DNA of 64,000 nt from Piscinibacter sp. HJYY11 (GTDB lineage Bacteria; Pseudomonadota; Gammaproteobacteria; Burkholderiales; Burkholderiaceae_C): assembly GCF_016735515.1 (NCBI RefSeq), contig NZ_JAERQZ010000001.1, positions 496,001 through 560,000 on the forward strand. The letters are read 5' to 3'. The position numbers and the translations under genes were made by a program. Below the pieces are notes generated by a model, which was not told the origin of the DNA, ran no database searches, and saw only the letters and a list, made by a program, of their open reading frames with translations. Below are positions 54,992 to 63,482 of the stretch, piece by piece. How positions within the stretch are numbered: the stretch's first letter is position 1; each line of letters begins with the position of its first letter.

Positions 54992-56194
54992 ATGAAAGCA
55001 ACCATGAGCCCGCTCTCTTCCATTCGCCTGGTCGCCCTTGCGGCCGCCGCCCTGACGGCGCTGCCGGCTGCCGCGGCCGACAAGGTCAAGGTCGGCCTGT
55101 TGAGCACGCTGTCGGGCGCGGGCTCGGGGCTGGGCATCGACATCCGTGACGGCTTCCAGCTCGCGGTGAAGCACGCCGGCGGCAAGCTCGGCGGCCTGCC
55201 GGCCGAGGTGATCGTGGCCGACGACCAGATGAGCCCCGACGCCGCCAAGCAGACGGCCGACCGCCTGCTCAAGCGCGACAAGGTCGACTTCATGACCGGC
55301 ATCGTGTTCTCGAACATCATGCTGGCCGTGGCGCCACCGGTGTTCCAGTCGCGCACCTTCTACATCAGCGCCAACGCCGGTCCGTCGCAGCTGGCCGGTG
55401 CGCAGTGCAACCCGTATTTCTTCAGCGCCTCGTACCAGAACGACAACATGCACGAGGCCGTGGGCAAGACGGTGCAGGCCCGTGGCGTGAAGAAGATCGC
55501 GCTGCTCGCGCCCAACTACCCGGCAGGCAAGGACGCGCTGGCCGGCTTCAAGCGCTTCTACAAGGGCGAGATCGCGCTCGAGACCTACACGCCGCTCAAC
55601 CAGCTCGACTACGGCGCCGAGCTCTCGCAGATCCGCGCCTCGGGTGCCGATGCGGTGTTCATCTTCCTGCCGGGTGGCCTGGGCATCAACTTCATCAAGC
55701 AGTTCACCAGCACCGGCCTCAACAAGGAGATGAAGCTCTTCGCGCCGGGCTTCTCGGCCGATGAAGACGTGATCCGCGCGGTGGGCGAGCCGATGCTCGG
55801 CATCCTGAACAGCTCGCAGTGGGCGCACGACATGGACAACGCCGCCAACAAGCGCTTCGTCGCCGACTTCCAGAAGGAATACGGCCGCCTGCCCACGCTC
55901 TATGCCGCGCAGGGCTACGACGCGGCGCGCCTGATCGACGGCGCGGTCAAGACCGTGGGCGGCAAGATCGAGGACAAGGCCGCGCTGCGCAAGGCACTCG
56001 AAGCCGCGAAATTCGAATCGGTGCGCGGCGAGTTCAAGTTCAACACCAACCACTTCCCCGTGCAGGACTACTACCTGCGTGAAGTGGTGAAGGACGCCCA
56101 GGGCCGCGTCACCAACAAGACCGTGGGCAAGGTGTTCGACAACCACGCCGACGCGTACGCCGCCGAATGCAAGATGCCCGCTGAAACCCCGTGA
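54992..56194 (+). CDS. LIV-type ABC transporter substrate-binding protein (second system)
   Basis: This is a 400-residue periplasmic binder with a signal peptide (to PAAAADK). Fold motifs are VKVGLLSTLSGAGSGLGIDI, IVFSNIMLAVAPPVFQS and ALLAPNYPAGKDALAG. It belongs to a different subgroup from the binders at 39892 and 50558 and resembles those linked to aromatic or organic acid uptake. It heads a five-gene operon with overlapping or almost touching genes. Ligand unknown. Confidence 0.93.
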   Translation: MKATMSPLSSIRLVALAAAALTALPAAAADKVKVGLLSTLSGAGSGLGIDIRDGFQLAVKHAGGKLGGLPAEVIVADDQMSPDAAKQTADRLLKRDKVDFMTGIVFSNIMLAVAPPVFQSRTFYISANAGPSQLAGAQCNPYFFSASYQNDNMHEAVGKTVQARGVKKIALLAPNYPAGKDALAGFKRFYKGEIALETYTPLNQLDYGAELSQIRASGADAVFIFLPGGLGINFIKQFTSTGLNKEMKLFAPGFSADEDVIRAVGEPMLGILNSSQWAHDMDNAANKRFVADFQKEYGRLPTLYAAQGYDAARLIDGAVKTVGGKIEDKAALRKALEAAKFESVRGEFKFNTNHFPVQDYYLREVVKDAQGRVTNKTVGKVFDNHADAYAAECKMPAETP

Positions 56195-57108
56195 CCGGGA
56201 TCCTGCTGCTGGAGCAGGCTTTGAACGGCCTGCAGTTCGGGCTGATGCTGTTCCTGCTGGCGGCCGGGCTCACGCTCGTGTTTGGCATCATGGACATGAT
56301 CAACCTGGCGCACGGCTCGCTGTACATGGTTGGGGCCTACCTCATCGCCTCGATCGCCGCCGCGTCCGGCTCCTTCTGGGTTGGGCTGGGCGGTGGCGTG
56401 CTGGCCACTGCCGCGATCGGCGTCCTGCTCGAGCTGACGGTGCTGCGCAGGCTTTACCAGCGTGACCATCTTTCGCAGGTGCTCGGCACCTTCGCCATCC
56501 TGCTGATGGCCAACGAGGCGGTGCGCATGGTCTGGGGTTCGCAGCCGGTGCCGATGGCCATGCCGGCGGCGCTCGCCGGGCCGGTGCAGCTGCTGCCCGG
56601 CTTCAGCTACCCGGCGTACCGCCTCTTCATCATCGGCGTGGGCCTCGCGGTGGCCTTGCTGCTCTACCTGCTGGTCACACACACGCGGGTGGGCATGCAG
56701 GTGAGGGCAGGAGCGTCCAACCGCGAGATGGCGCAGGCCATGGGCACCAACGTGCGCCTGCTCTTCACCGCGCTCTTCGCCATCGGCGCCGCGCTGTGCG
56801 CGGTGGCGGGCGGCATGCTGGGCCCGCTGCTCGCGGTGCAGGTGGGCATGGGCGAGAGCATCCTCATCCTCGCCTTCGTCGTCATCGTGATCGGCGGCAT
56901 CGGCTCCATCCGTGGCGCGCTGCTCGGAGCGCTGCTGGTGGGCCTGGTCGACACGGCGGGGCGCACGCTGGTGCCGGTGCTCTTCGGCCAGCTGCTTGGC
57001 CCGGCCGCAGCGGCGACCGCAGGCCCGGCCGTGGCGTCGATCCTCATCTACGTGCTGATGGCCGGCGTGCTGTTCTGGAAGCCGCGCGGCTTGTTCCCGG
57101 CCCACTGA
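56191..57108 (+). CDS. livH: LIV-type ABC transporter permease (second system)
   Basis: This 305-residue permease has LivH motifs ALNGLQFGLMLFLLAAGLTL, GIMDMINLAHGSLYMVGAY and GTNVRLLFTALFAIGAAL. The GTG start overlaps the binder stop (GTGA), so translation is coupled. One base separates it from livM. Confidence 0.94.
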   Translation: MTGILLLEQALNGLQFGLMLFLLAAGLTLVFGIMDMINLAHGSLYMVGAYLIASIAAASGSFWVGLGGGVLATAAIGVLLELTVLRRLYQRDHLSQVLGTFAILLMANEAVRMVWGSQPVPMAMPAALAGPVQLLPGFSYPAYRLFIIGVGLAVALLLYLLVTHTRVGMQVRAGASNREMAQAMGTNVRLLFTALFAIGAALCAVAGGMLGPLLAVQVGMGESILILAFVVIVIGGIGSIRGALLGALLVGLVDTAGRTLVPVLFGQLLGPAAAATAGPAVASILIYVLMAGVLFWKPRGLFPAH

Positions 57109-57109
57109 C

Positions 57110-58087
57110 ATGACGTCGTCTTTCCAGAACCAGCCGGCGAGCGTGCTGGACCACCGCCTCGACCTGCGCATCGCCATTCCGCTGCTGCTCGTGCTGGCGG
57201 CGTTGCCCCCGGCGCTCGATGCGGTGGGCGAGAGGTTCTACATTGGCGTGGCGAGCCGCATCCTCATCTTTGCGCTGGCCGCGACGAGCCTGAACCTGAT
57301 CCTCGGCTTCGGCGGCATGGTGAGCTTCGGCCATGCGGCCTTCATCGGCATGGGGGCCTACACCGTGGGCATCCTGATGCAGGGCGGCGTGCTCTCGGCC
57401 TGGGTGGCGTGGCCGGCGGCCTTCGTGGTGGGCGGGCTTTTCGCGTTCGTCATCGGCCTCGTGAGCCTGCGCACGCAGGGCGTGTACTTCATCATGATCA
57501 CGCTCGCCTTCGCGCAGATGCTCTTCTACCTGATGGTCTCGCTGAAGACTTGGGGCGGCGAAGACGGCCTGTCGCTCGCCTCGCGCTCGAGGGTCGGCCT
57601 GGGGCTCGACCTCGCAAGCGACGCACAGTTCTTCTACGTGGTGCTGGGCGTGAGCGCGCTGGCCTTCTTCGCCATCGCCCGCCTGCTCAATGCACGCTTC
57701 GGCCATGTGCTGCAGGGCATCCGCGAAAACGAGACGCGCATGGCCGCGCTCGGCTTCGCCGTGTTTCGCTACAAGCTGATCGCGTTCACGCTCGCCGGCG
57801 CCATCGCGGGGCTGGCCGGGGCGCTGCTGGCGAACCAGGGCAACTTCGTGAGCCCGGCGCTCATGCAGTGGAGCCAGTCGGGCATGCTGATGGTGATGGT
57901 CATCCTCGGCGGCGTGGGCTATCTCTATGGTGGGCTGGTCGGTGCGGCCGTGTTCCTGCTGCTGGAAGAAGTTCTGGTGGGCTACACCATCCACTGGCAG
58001 TTCGGCCTCGGCGCGGTGCTGCTGGCGGTGGTGCTGCTGGCGCCCAACGGCCTGCTCAGCCTGTTGCGGCGGAGGGTTCGCGCATGA
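57110..58087 (+). CDS. livM: LIV-type ABC transporter permease (second system)
   Basis: This 325-residue permease has LivM motifs SLNLILGFGGMVSFGHAAFI, LRTQGVYFIMITLAFAQM and IRENETRMAALGFAVFRYKL. Its stop overlaps the start of the ATPase gene by 4 nt (ATGA). Confidence 0.94.
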   Translation: MTSSFQNQPASVLDHRLDLRIAIPLLLVLAALPPALDAVGERFYIGVASRILIFALAATSLNLILGFGGMVSFGHAAFIGMGAYTVGILMQGGVLSAWVAWPAAFVVGGLFAFVIGLVSLRTQGVYFIMITLAFAQMLFYLMVSLKTWGGEDGLSLASRSRVGLGLDLASDAQFFYVVLGVSALAFFAIARLLNARFGHVLQGIRENETRMAALGFAVFRYKLIAFTLAGAIAGLAGALLANQGNFVSPALMQWSQSGMLMVMVILGGVGYLYGGLVGAAVFLLLEEVLVGYTIHWQFGLGAVLLAVVLLAPNGLLSLLRRRVRA

Positions 58088-58848
58088 GCCTGTTGCGCAC
58101 CGATCAACTCGTCAAGCGTTTCGGCGGCCTCGTGGCGACCGACCACGCCAGCCTCTCGATGGAAGCAGGCGAGGTGCACGCGCTGATCGGTCCCAACGGC
58201 GCAGGCAAGACCACGCTCATCCACCTGCTCTCGGGCGCACTGGCCGCGGACGGCGGCCGCATCCATTTCGATGGGCACGACGTGACCGCCACGCCCATCC
58301 ACAAGCGGGTGCACCTGGGGCTGGTGCGCTCGTACCAGATCACGAGCGTCTTCAAGCGCCTCTCGGTGCTCGACAACCTGGCGCTGGCCGTGCAGTCGCG
58401 TGACGGCAGCAGCCTGCGTTTCTGGACGCCCGCGCGCGCCGAGCGCGCCCGCTACGAGGCCGCGGCGGCCGTGGCCGAGCGGCTGGGCCTGGGCGCGCAG
58501 CTCGACCGCACGGCCGGTGCCCTGTCGCACGGCGAGCAGCGCCAGCTCGAAGTCGGCCTGGCGCTCGCCTTGAACCCCAAGCTGCTGCTGCTCGACGAGC
58601 CGATGGCCGGCATGGGCCCCGAGGAATCCGAGCGCATGGTCGCGCTGCTGCAGGGGCTGCGCGGCAGCGTCACCATGCTGCTGGTCGAGCACGACATGGA
58701 CGCGGTGTTCCGCCTCGCCGACCGCATCTCCACGCTCGTCTTCGGCAAGATCATCGCCACCGGGACGGCGGACGAGATCCGCGAGCACCCCGAGGTGAAG
58801 CGTGCCTACCTGGGGGATGACACAGAGGATGCGGAGGAAACGCCGTGA
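58084..58848 (+). CDS. livG: LIV-type ABC transporter ATP-binding protein (second system)
   Basis: This is a 254-residue ATPase with Walker A GPNGAGKTTL, signature ALSHGEQRQLEVG, Walker B LLLLDEPMAGMG and switch LVEHDMDAV. It overlaps both neighbours by 4 nt. Confidence 0.94.
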   Translation: MSLLRTDQLVKRFGGLVATDHASLSMEAGEVHALIGPNGAGKTTLIHLLSGALAADGGRIHFDGHDVTATPIHKRVHLGLVRSYQITSVFKRLSVLDNLALAVQSRDGSSLRFWTPARAERARYEAAAAVAERLGLGAQLDRTAGALSHGEQRQLEVGLALALNPKLLLLDEPMAGMGPEESERMVALLQGLRGSVTMLLVEHDMDAVFRLADRISTLVFGKIIATGTADEIREHPEVKRAYLGDDTEDAEETP

Positions 58849-59558
58849 GCGCCGCGCTGCTGGAGGTTGAAGGGCTGGAGACGGCCTACGGCAGCAGCCA
58901 GGTGCTGTTCGGCATCGACCTCAGCATCCGCCAGGGCGAGGTCGCCACGCTGCTGGGCCGCAACGGCATGGGCAAGACGACCACCGTGCGCTCGCTGCTC
59001 GGGCTGACGCCGGCGCGTGCCGGGCAGGTGCGCTTTCGCGGTGAGCGCATCGAGGCGCTGTCGCCCGACCGCATCGCCCGCATGGGCCTGGCGGTGGTGC
59101 CCGAGGGGCGGCAGATCTTCCCGAATCTCTCGGTCAAGGAAAACCTGCTCGCCTTCGCCGCACGGCGCAACGCGAGCGAAACGCCGTGGACGCTCGACCG
59201 CGTGGTCGCGCTCTTTCCGGCACTGGCCCAGCGCTTTGCCCACATGGGCCACCAGCTCTCGGGTGGCGAACAGCAGATGCTGGCCATCGGCCGCGCGCTG
59301 ATGACCAACCCGCACCTGCTGATCCTTGATGAGGCGACCGAAGGCCTCGCGCCGCGCATCCGCGAAGAGATCTGGCGCTGCCTGGCCCAGTTGCGCGCGC
59401 AGGGGCAGACCATCCTCGTCATCGACAAATACGTGCAGCGCCTGGTGAAGCTCGCCGACCGCCACACGCTCATCGAGCGTGGCCAGGTGGTGTGGCAGGG
59501 CGCCTCGGCCGACCTCGCCGCCGACCCCTCGCTCTGGCACCGCTACATCGGCGTGTGA
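58845..59558 (+). CDS. livF: LIV-type ABC transporter ATP-binding protein (second system)
   Basis: This is a 237-residue ATPase with Walker A GRNGMGKTTT, signature QLSGGEQQMLAIG, Walker B LLILDEATEGLAP. The region after Walker B reads ILVIDKYVQRL, with Asp/Lys where most LivF have a Glu/His-type switch motif. GTG start, 4-nt overlap with livG. Its 3' end overlaps the convergent gene at 59543 by 16 nt. Confidence 0.94.
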   Translation: MSAALLEVEGLETAYGSSQVLFGIDLSIRQGEVATLLGRNGMGKTTTVRSLLGLTPARAGQVRFRGERIEALSPDRIARMGLAVVPEGRQIFPNLSVKENLLAFAARRNASETPWTLDRVVALFPALAQRFAHMGHQLSGGEQQMLAIGRALMTNPHLLILDEATEGLAPRIREEIWRCLAQLRAQGQTILVIDKYVQRLVKLADRHTLIERGQVVWQGASADLAADPSLWHRYIGV

Positions 59559-60262
59559 GGCAGGAGCGCCTTCGCGGCCTCGACGCGCAAGGCAAGCGGT
59601 GCGCCCTCGTCGTTCAGCACCTGCTGCAGGAAGCGGCGCGGGTCCACGTCGCCCGCCGGCCTCGCCGGTTGCGGCGTGGGTGCTGCGGGCGACGGCGCGG
59701 CCTCGCGCAGGCCTCGCAAGGCCTTGTCGAAATCCTCCGGCTTGATGCATTCCAGCCTGGCGAGCAGGTCGGCCTGCCCGTCGATGCCGGGCGGGACGTC
59801 GAGCCATGGCGTGTCCGCAAACACCGGCGCGAGGCCCGGCGCGACGAAGGCTGACCAGTTGCCCGTCTCGGGTTGCTGAGAGGGAACGAGCGCAGCGCGG
59901 CACTGAGGCGCCGCCTCGTCCGGACAGAGGCGCACGCGGGGCCCGGCAACGCCTGCGAGGTAGCGACGCCTCAGGCCTGCGAGGAACGCGGCACCGCGCG
60001 TAGCGCTGACGGTCTCGGCCAACGAGAACCAGAGCTGCAGGCCATCGGTGCCCGACACGGCGATGCCCGGTGGCGGCAGCCCGAGCTCGTCCTGCACCCC
60101 GCGCCAGACGGCGGCCAGCGCGTCCCACTCGGCGGGCTTCGACACCTCGATCACGAGGGCCCTCAGCTGGCCCTGGCCGTCGGACAGCGCGGTGCCCGCG
60201 TCGGGGTCACGCACACCGGCTGGCAGGTAGAGGCGGAGCCATTCGGCTTGGAGTCGGTTCAT
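59543..60262 (-). CDS. conserved-looking hypothetical protein (family not recognised)
   Basis: This soluble protein of ~239 residues has no signal peptide or membrane segment. The segment PPPGIAVSGTDGLQLWFSLA has the look of an archaeo-eukaryotic primase/LigD-pol fold strand (SGxxGxHLW in those families), but the His is Gln here, so this is only a hint. Other visible parts are VRLCPDEAAPQCRAALVPSQ and a Pro/Ala linker (PSPAAPTPQPARPAGD) before a helical end. The start at 60262 (MNRLQAEW) is preferred; an upstream start at 60325 is possible. Confidence 0.6.
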   Translation of the reverse strand: MNRLQAEWLRLYLPAGVRDPDAGTALSDGQGQLRALVIEVSKPAEWDALAAVWRGVQDELGLPPPGIAVSGTDGLQLWFSLAETVSATRGAAFLAGLRRRYLAGVAGPRVRLCPDEAAPQCRAALVPSQQPETGNWSAFVAPGLAPVFADTPWLDVPPGIDGQADLLARLECIKPEDFDKALRGLREAAPSPAAPTPQPARPAGDVDPRRFLQQVLNDEGAPLALRVEAAKALLPHTPM

Positions 60263-60353
60263 GGGGGCGCTCGGCGCAAAAGACGGGACGTAAATTTTCT
60301 TCACATCGCGCGGAACCTTCCACACGAGGCCAAATCGACAGCAATACTGAGCA

Positions 60354-60401
60354 GTTCACAAAAAAACCATACGGTTGACTATGTGAACTTGTCAGTTCAC
60401 A
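60354..60401. promoter_or_regulatory. operator-like dyad before the fasciclin operon
   Basis: ATGTGAAC-TTGTCA-GTTCACAT (60380-60401) is a perfect 8-bp dyad. A third half-site, GTTCACA, is at 60354-60360. A -35-like TTGACT (60374-60379) overlaps the left side, so a bound protein would affect a promoter for the gene at 60466. Confidence 0.5.
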
Positions 60402-60465
60402 TTGCGCCAGCCCTGCCGGCAAGCGTGCTCCGCTGTGACTCTTTGGCTTCCCTCACTTTCAGGAG

Positions 60466-61422
60466 ATGAAGATGATGCATTGGCTACGAACCTGGCTGGC
60501 CGTCTGCGCCGCCGCGGGCTTTCTCGCCGCGTGCGGCGGGGGCGATGACGATCCGCCGCCACCGCCCACGATCGCTGCGCTCGCCCAGCAGCAAAACCTC
60601 ACGGCCCTGCTGGCGGCCGCCGACAAGGCGGGCCTGTCGGCCACGCTGGCCAATACCAGCGTGAGCCTGACGGTGTTCGCACCGACGAACGCCGCCTTCG
60701 ACACGCTCGCCACGCAGCTCGGCTTCGCGAATGCGGGCGCCCTGGTGGCGGCGTTGCCGGCCCAGGCGCTGGCCGACATCCTGAACTACCACGTGCTGCC
60801 CACCCGGCAGACCGCTGCCCAGCTGAGCACGGGGGCGGCCACGCGGGCCACGGCCTACAGCTTTGCCGGCAGCCCGGCCACGCTTGCCGTGTCGACAACC
60901 GGCGGCGTGCGCCTCACGGATGCCGTGCTGACGCAGGCCACGGTGACGACGGCCGACGTGCCCGCACGCAACGGCATCGTCCACGTGATCGACAAGGTGC
61001 TCGTGCCGCCCGGCGTGCTCAACGTCGTGCAGATGGCGCAGGCCAACCCGCTGTTCTCGACGCTGGTGGACGCCGTGGTCGACGCCAACCTCGCCGGCAC
61101 GCTGAGCGGGGCAGGGCCCTTCACCGTCTTCGCACCGACCAACCAGGCCTTTGCCGACATCGCCTCGACCGTTGCTTCGCTCACGCCCACGCAACTGAGC
61201 ACAGTGCTCACCTACCACGTGATCGGCGCGCAGGTGCTCTCGACGCAGATCCCATTCGGCACGCCGGTCGCCACCGTCTCGGGCCAGTCGATCACCGTGC
61301 AGAACGGCCCGCTGCGCATCGTCGACACCACCGCGACGCCGGCGCCCATCGTCGCCACCGACGTGCGCGCCAGCAACGGCGTGATCCACGTGATCAGCAA
61401 GGTGCTGATCCCGACGCTCTGA
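60466..61422 (+). CDS. fasciclin (FAS1) lipoprotein with two FAS1 domains
   Basis: This 318-residue protein has a lipoprotein signal (AAGFLAAC, Cys ~24). Two FAS1 domains follow (~38-175 and ~180-316), each with the H1/H2 motifs ([45 protein letters not shown]). FAS1 domains mediate cell-surface adhesion. The second domain ends [13 protein letters not shown]. It is followed 31 nt later by a one-domain FAS1 gene; the two probably form an operon. Confidence 0.93.
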   Translation: MKMMHWLRTWLAVCAAAGFLAACGGGDDDPPPPPTIAALAQQQNLTALLAAADKAGLSATLANTSVSLTVFAPTNAAFDTLATQLGFANAGALVAALPAQALADILNYHVLPTRQTAAQLSTGAATRATAYSFAGSPATLAVSTTGGVRLTDAVLTQATVTTADVPARNGIVHVIDKVLVPPGVLNVVQMAQANPLFSTLVDAVVDANLAGTLSGAGPFTVFAPTNQAFADIASTVASLTPTQLSTVLTYHVIGAQVLSTQIPFGTPVATVSGQSITVQNGPLRIVDTTATPAPIVATDVRASNGVIHVISKVLIPTL

Positions 61423-61453
61423 CTTTCCCTCACCCCTGAAACAGGAGTCCTCC

Positions 61454-61906
61454 ATGAAGAAGCTGCTCGTTCTCTCCGCCCTGGTGTCTGCCGCTTTCGC
61501 GGCGCAGGCCAAGGACATCGTCGACACCGCCGTCGCCAACGGCAATTTCAAGACCCTCGCCACCGCCTTGCAGGCTGCCGGCCTGGTCGAGACGCTCAAG
61601 GGCCCCGGCCCGTTCACCGTGTTCGCGCCCACCGATGCGGCATTCGCCAAGGTGCCGAAGGCCGACCTCGACGCACTGCTCAAGGACAAGGCCAAGCTGA
61701 CCGCCGTGCTGACCTACCACGTCGTCCCCGGCAAGGTGATGGCGAAGGACGTGAAGCCCGGCAAGGTGAAGACGGTGCAGGGCTCGGAGCTCACCGTCGC
61801 CACCGCCAACGGCGTGACGGTCGACAACGCCAAGGTCACCGCGACCGACATCGCGGCCGACAACGGCGTGATCCACGTGATCGACACCGTGGTGATCCCG
61901 AAGTAA
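61454..61906 (+). CDS. secreted single-domain fasciclin protein
   Basis: This is a 150-residue exported protein with a signal peptide (to AFAAQAK, ~20) and one FAS1 domain ([49 protein letters not shown]). AGGAG precedes the ATG. Similar small FAS1 proteins are common in bacteria and often sit with lipoprotein partners as here. Confidence 0.93.
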   Translation: MKKLLVLSALVSAAFAAQAKDIVDTAVANGNFKTLATALQAAGLVETLKGPGPFTVFAPTDAAFAKVPKADLDALLKDKAKLTAVLTYHVVPGKVMAKDVKPGKVKTVQGSELTVATANGVTVDNAKVTATDIAADNGVIHVIDTVVIPK

Positions 61907-61921
61907 GGCGGCCCGGCGGCC

Positions 61922-63334
61922 TCAGGCCGCCAGCAGCTCACCCATCCGCTTGATTCCGGCAACGCGTGCGTCACGCAGACGCTGCTGGAGTTCGGCCCAT
62001 CGGGTGTTGCCCTCGCTGGCGGCCTGTCGGCCCGCCTCTTCGAAGAGTCCCATGAACGCATCGAGCCGCGAGCGACGCAGCCACTGCTGCAACTCCGGCC
62101 GCTGCGACCAGCGAAGCTGGTTGCCCGCGCTGTCGACGTGCATGCGCAGCCAGTCGATGGGCAGCTCGGGCACGCGCACCGGCCGGCAGAGCGCGTTTTT
62201 CTCCTCGTCGGTTTCCACGGTGGCTTCGACGTGCGCAATGAACGCCGCACTGAACGACGGCGAACAGCGGCGCACGTACTGCGGCACGATGCGCTCGCCC
62301 TGGAACACCGGCTCGATGGGCGCGCGCGGCAGGCCGGAGGTGCTGCAGTGCACGTGCACCGTGCCCGGCGTGGTGGCGAGCTCCCCCTGGGCGAAGACGA
62401 TGCGGTCCCGCTCGATGGCCTGCACGCGGCCCAGCCGCACCACGCGCCTGATGCGCCGCAACTGCTCGAGCTCGGCTTCGCTGACGGTGGCGCAGCGGTA
62501 CATCGTGGGCTCCACCTCCGGGTCGATGCGCAACAGCAGGCGGCGGGCTTCGAGCTTCGCAAACAGGTCTTGCACCGAGGCGGCGTCGCGCGCCACTTCC
62601 AGCTCCGAGGTGATCGCTTCGAGCGTGGAATAGGCAAAGGGCAGGGTGGGCTGGATGTCGGCGCGGTTGAGCAGCCACGCGTCGCGCGGCCGGATCCAGG
62701 TGATGCTGTCCGGGTCGGCACCGTGCTCCAGCAGCCACAGGGCGGTGTCGATCGAGGTCTTGCCGCCGCCCACGATCACGAATCCGCTCGCCGGCTCGGT
62801 GAGACGCGTCAGCTCGGTCGGCGTCACCAGGCGCACGCCGTCGGCGACGCGGAAATTCGGCTTGTGCGTGGCCGGCACCTGGCTGTCCGCACGCGCCGCG
62901 TCAACCCATTTGCGGCGCGCCTTGAGGCGGACGCGCCGCCCATTGACCAGCGAGGTGGCCACGCCATCGGCGCCGATCTCGTGCCGGCTCAGGTAGGTCA
63001 CGCGGCCGCTCGGCAAGAGGCGATGCTGCATCAGCCGGTCGAAGTAGGCGCAGATCTCCGGGCCGCTCGCCAGCTCGCTCAGGCCGCGGTTCAGGCCCAC
63101 GCTGTCGATCACGCCATGGCCCAGCGGCTGCGAGTTCACGCCGTACACCGCGGCAGCGCCGTGCAGGCGCACGAAGGGGTAGGCATCCAGCCAGTGGCCG
63201 CCCGGCCGGCTGCGGCGGTCGGCAATGACCATCGTGGCCGTGCTTTCACTGAGCAGCGTGTCGGCGAACGCCATGGCGGTCGTGCCCGCACCGGTGATGA
63301 CGTAGTCGGCTTCCAGGGTGTCTAGGTTTTCCAT
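61922..63334 (-). CDS. FAD/NAD(P)-binding flavoprotein, monooxygenase-like
   Basis: This 470-residue protein has an N-terminal FAD motif (DYVITGAGTTAMAFADTLL, where the usual GxGxxG reads GAGTTA) and a second dinucleotide motif GFVIVGGGKTSIDTALWL. RPGGHWLDAYPFVRLHGAA resembles flavin monooxygenase and NAD(P)/FAD-dependent oxidoreductase families. The ATG at 63334 has GGAG upstream; the frame is open further upstream but without conservation. It is divergent from a ThDP enzyme gene. Substrate unknown. Confidence 0.85.
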   Translation of the reverse strand: MENLDTLEADYVITGAGTTAMAFADTLLSESTATMVIADRRSRPGGHWLDAYPFVRLHGAAAVYGVNSQPLGHGVIDSVGLNRGLSELASGPEICAYFDRLMQHRLLPSGRVTYLSRHEIGADGVATSLVNGRRVRLKARRKWVDAARADSQVPATHKPNFRVADGVRLVTPTELTRLTEPASGFVIVGGGKTSIDTALWLLEHGADPDSITWIRPRDAWLLNRADIQPTLPFAYSTLEAITSELEVARDAASVQDLFAKLEARRLLLRIDPEVEPTMYRCATVSEAELEQLRRIRRVVRLGRVQAIERDRIVFAQGELATTPGTVHVHCSTSGLPRAPIEPVFQGERIVPQYVRRCSPSFSAAFIAHVEATVETDEEKNALCRPVRVPELPIDWLRMHVDSAGNQLRWSQRPELQQWLRRSRLDAFMGLFEEAGRQAASEGNTRWAELQQRLRDARVAGIKRMGELLAA

Positions 63335-63482
63335 GTGAGGCTCCGTTGAGTTGCTTGCACGGAGACTGTCCCGGCGGAGCATGGAAAACCGCATGGGAGC
63401 CCGCGTGGGAATCCGCGTGGAAATTCGCTGTCGTCGCGAGGCCCACGGGAACCGGGGGCATGCCACTTGCCGCGCCACCGGC

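Noticed and set aside
53468..56146. 892-codon minus-strand open frame crossing the GH12 gene and part of a LIV binder
   Set aside because: It spans several well-supported genes on plus and minus strands and has no recognisable domain; GC-driven artefact.
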